Below, in pieces: positions 5,537 to 7,080 of a stretch of DNA of 7,080 bases. The position numbers were made by a program, and so were the translations under genes. The stretch comes from Candidatus Paenalcaligenes intestinipullorum. Lineage in GTDB: Bacteria; Pseudomonadota; Gammaproteobacteria; Burkholderiales; Burkholderiaceae_B. A model generated the notes under the pieces. The model ran no database searches, had not been told where the DNA came from, and saw only the letters and a program-made list of their open reading frames with translations. Numbering within the stretch: the first letter of the stretch is position 1; every line of letters begins with the position of its first letter. Location of the stretch: the NCBI GenBank assembly GCA_019120675.1, contig DWUQ01000178.1, forward strand, positions 1 through 7,080. Reading direction: 5' to 3'.

Positions 5537-6427
5537 ATGCTGCTTTTTTTCTTACGCCTGATTGCTGCTCTACCCTTGCGAATGCTGCACGCAGCAGGCC
5601 GCTTGGCCGGATTATTTGTGTACGTGTTGCCCGGTCGTTATCGGGATCGTTTACAGGAAAACGTGCGCCAAGCGGGCTACACTGAGCCTGCGTTTGCCCG
5701 CAACGCCGCACGCCAAACCGGTGCCATGCTGGCTGAAACCCCAAAAGTGTGGCTGCACAGTGCACACTGCTTGACCCGCTGCACCGAGGCGAACCCTGAA
5801 GTGTTGCGCGACTGTTTAGCCGAGCAACGCGGGATCCTTTACCTAACCCCACACTTAGGTTGCTTTGAGATTACCGCACGGCATTTGATGCAGTTTGGTC
5901 CGCTTACGGTGATGTATCGACCTCCGCGACAAGCTTGGCTAGACCCCGTCATGCGCGCCTCACGTGATTTGCCTGGCTTGCGCTCTGTACCCGCCAACAT
6001 GAAAGGGGTACGTGAATTTGTAAAAACATTACGCAACGGCGAGGCCATTGGCATGCTGCCTGATCAGGTGCCGCCTAGCCGAGATGGCGTATGGCAGGAG
6101 TTTTTTGGTCGCCCCGCCTACACCATGACCCTTGCCGCTAAGCTGGCTCTGCAAACCCAAGTTCCCGTTATGCTGGTCGTGGGCGAACGCCTCGCCAAAG
6201 GCCAAGGGTGGCGTATTCATTATGTGCGTTTAGCTGAGCCCTACCCCGACAGCATCGAAGGGATGGTGGCGCGTATTAACGAGGCGATGGAAAGCCTGAT
6301 TCGACGCTTTCCTGAACAGTATCTATGGGGCTACAACCGCTATAAAATCCCCAAAGCGGCCCCTCCCTTACCGCAGTCTACGTCGCACGATGCCACATCT
6401 ACTCCTACGTCTAGTTCAACCAAATAG
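5537..6427 (+). CDS. LpxL/HtrB-family lipid A late acyltransferase (lysophospholipid acyltransferase superfamily)
   Basis: Inner-membrane enzyme that adds a secondary acyl chain from acyl-ACP to a lipid A precursor; the exact position and chain are not predictable. The 296 residues fit the family size (about 300). An N-terminal hydrophobic stretch (1-33, with several Arg) looks like the membrane anchor. The catalytic H-x4-E motif is TPHLGCFE, with His106 and Glu111. Further conserved blocks are YRPP (127-130), GMLPDQVP (172-179), the F-F-G-R-P-A segment (189-194) and the C-terminal QYLWGYNRYK (261-270). The last 24 residues form a Pro/Ser/Thr-rich low-complexity tail (PLPQSTSHDATSTPTSSSTK) that ordinary family members mostly lack. 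Start ATG 5537; the upstream purine stretch is weak (TGTAGG). It is divergent from metK and is followed 56 bases later by the DUF484 gene. I give no gene symbol because lpxL, lpxM and other paralogues cannot be told apart by eye. Confidence 0.88.
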   Translation: MLLFFLRLIAALPLRMLHAAGRLAGLFVYVLPGRYRDRLQENVRQAGYTEPAFARNAARQTGAMLAETPKVWLHSAHCLTRCTEANPEVLRDCLAEQRGILYLTPHLGCFEITARHLMQFGPLTVMYRPPRQAWLDPVMRASRDLPGLRSVPANMKGVREFVKTLRNGEAIGMLPDQVPPSRDGVWQEFFGRPAYTMTLAAKLALQTQVPVMLVVGERLAKGQGWRIHYVRLAEPYPDSIEGMVARINEAMESLIRRFPEQYLWGYNRYKIPKAAPPLPQSTSHDATSTPTSSSTK

Positions 6428-6442
6428 AGCTACCGCTGCTGC

Positions 6443-6464
6443 GCCTTAGGCTCTGGTCTGAGGC
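6443..6464 (+). other. Weak 7-bp hairpin between acyltransferase and DUF484 gene
   Basis: GCCTTAG (6443-6449) pairs with CTGAGGC (6458-6464), with one G-U and an 8-base loop. It is followed by CTTATATTC, not a clean T-run, so termination would be weak at best. The next gene's RBS begins ten bases later. It may simply be a spacer structure. Confidence 0.25.
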
Positions 6465-6483
6465 CTTATATTCAAGGAATGTT

Positions 6484-7080
6484 ATGAATACTGCTCCCTT
6501 AACGGCTTCGGATGTGGCCAATTTTTTGCGCGATCACCCCGATTTTTTAAGTGAACACGCTGAGCTGTTCGCAACGCTTAAGGTGCCTCATCCGCAACAA
6601 GGTGGAGCGATTTCCTTGGTCGAGCGCCAAGTCCTCACCCTTCGCGAGCAATTGCAGCGCACCCAAGCTAGGCTCGATTATGTGCTGACCCAAGCCACCC
6701 GCAATCATCGCATTAGTCAACAATTGCTTACTTGCGCGCAATCTCTATTAGCCCTACCAAGCTCGGCCTCTCAGATCGATGCGGTACGGCAATGTTTATT
6801 AAATAGCTTCCAACTGGATCAGGTGAGCGTTTGGTATTGGGCAGACAGCCATCCTGCTTCGCCCGCTCAACCAGACGAGGCCGTGATGCGCTACGCTCAG
6901 CAGCTCACTACGCCCTATAGTGGCCCCCGTGCCAAGCACCCTTTGGTTGATTTGTTACACGCGTCAACGCAGTCTTTGGCTGCCTTTCGTCTGTTGGATG
7001 GGCAGCAGCATACCGTAGGCTTGGTGATCTTTGAGGATCAGGCTGAGCGTTTTCAAGCAGATATGGCTACGGATTACTTA
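6484..7080 (+). CDS. DUF484 (YigA-type) protein, 5' part, runs off the window
   Basis: An open frame of 199 codons from ATG 6484 to the window end with no stop. The RBS AAGGAA (6474-6479) lies five bases upstream. The N-terminus has the DUF484 pattern: V-x-x-F-L-R-D-HPDFL (residues 11-22), followed by E-H-A-E-L-F-x-x-L, then VPHPQQGGAISLVERQ (34-49) and a likely coiled coil LTLREQLQRTQARLDYVL (51-68). The remainder, from about residue 75, resembles the GAF-like half of the family. E. coli YigA is about 235 residues, so perhaps 30-40 residues are missing. The molecular function is not established; in E. coli the gene lies between dapF and xerC, so a link to that operon is expected, with xerC likely to follow outside the window. 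Here no dapF precedes it. Base composition looks like that of its neighbours. Confidence 0.85.
   Translation, partial: MNTAPLTASDVANFLRDHPDFLSEHAELFATLKVPHPQQGGAISLVERQVLTLREQLQRTQARLDYVLTQATRNHRISQQLLTCAQSLLALPSSASQIDAVRQCLLNSFQLDQVSVWYWADSHPASPAQPDEAVMRYAQQLTTPYSGPRAKHPLVDLLHASTQSLAAFRLLDGQQHTVGLVIFEDQAERFQADMATDYL

Noticed and set aside
6467..6472. TATATT as a -10 box for the DUF484 gene
   Set aside because: It would start RNA at or inside the RBS, and no -35 box lies at the right distance.

Overview
The window looks like a chromosomal housekeeping region of a betaproteobacterium, probably order Burkholderiales and perhaps a moderate-GC Alcaligenaceae-like lineage; this is inferred from gene content and order, with no marker gene to fix it. 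The strongest hint is the set ahcY, a small 4-helix membrane protein and metF behind an S-adenosylhomocysteine (SAH) riboswitch, followed upstream by metK and a divergent lipid A acyltransferase. I see no mobile element, CRISPR array, tRNA or rRNA. No gene-free stretch reaches 300 bases.

Layout: (1) positions 2-424, plus strand: 3' part of a 5-formyltetrahydrofolate cyclo-ligase gene. It converges with purC across a perfect 10-bp hairpin. (2) 456-4057, minus strand: SAH riboswitch > ahcY > membrane protein of the YvlD/4-TMS 'holin' family > metF > purC. The membrane protein and metF overlap by four bases (ATGA), and the other gaps are 66 and 77 bases, so this may be one transcript. (3) 4124-5299, minus strand: metK, with a probable GTG start. 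(4) 5300-5536: divergent promoter region. (5) 5537-7080, plus strand: an LpxL-type acyltransferase, then a DUF484 (YigA-type) gene that runs off the window end.

The genes fit one theme. MetK makes S-adenosylmethionine (SAM), methyltransferases turn it into SAH, and AhcY splits SAH into homocysteine and adenosine. MetF supplies 5-methyl-THF for remethylating homocysteine. The cyclo-ligase returns 5-formyl-THF to the folate pool and PurC works in purine synthesis, which draws on 10-formyl-THF. The SAH sensor sits in front of the genes that clear SAH and recycle homocysteine.

The most interesting points are: the ahcY leader, where three mutually exclusive helices can be drawn by hand linking the aptamer pseudoknot to sequestration of the ahcY ribosome binding site (RBS); a PurC whose sequence resembles a divergent type I associate with Clostridia rather than the usual betaproteobacterial enzyme; and a DUF484 gene directly behind the acyltransferase with no dapF between them. 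Nothing here amounts to a wholly new system; the leader switch is the best candidate for a previously undetailed mechanism.
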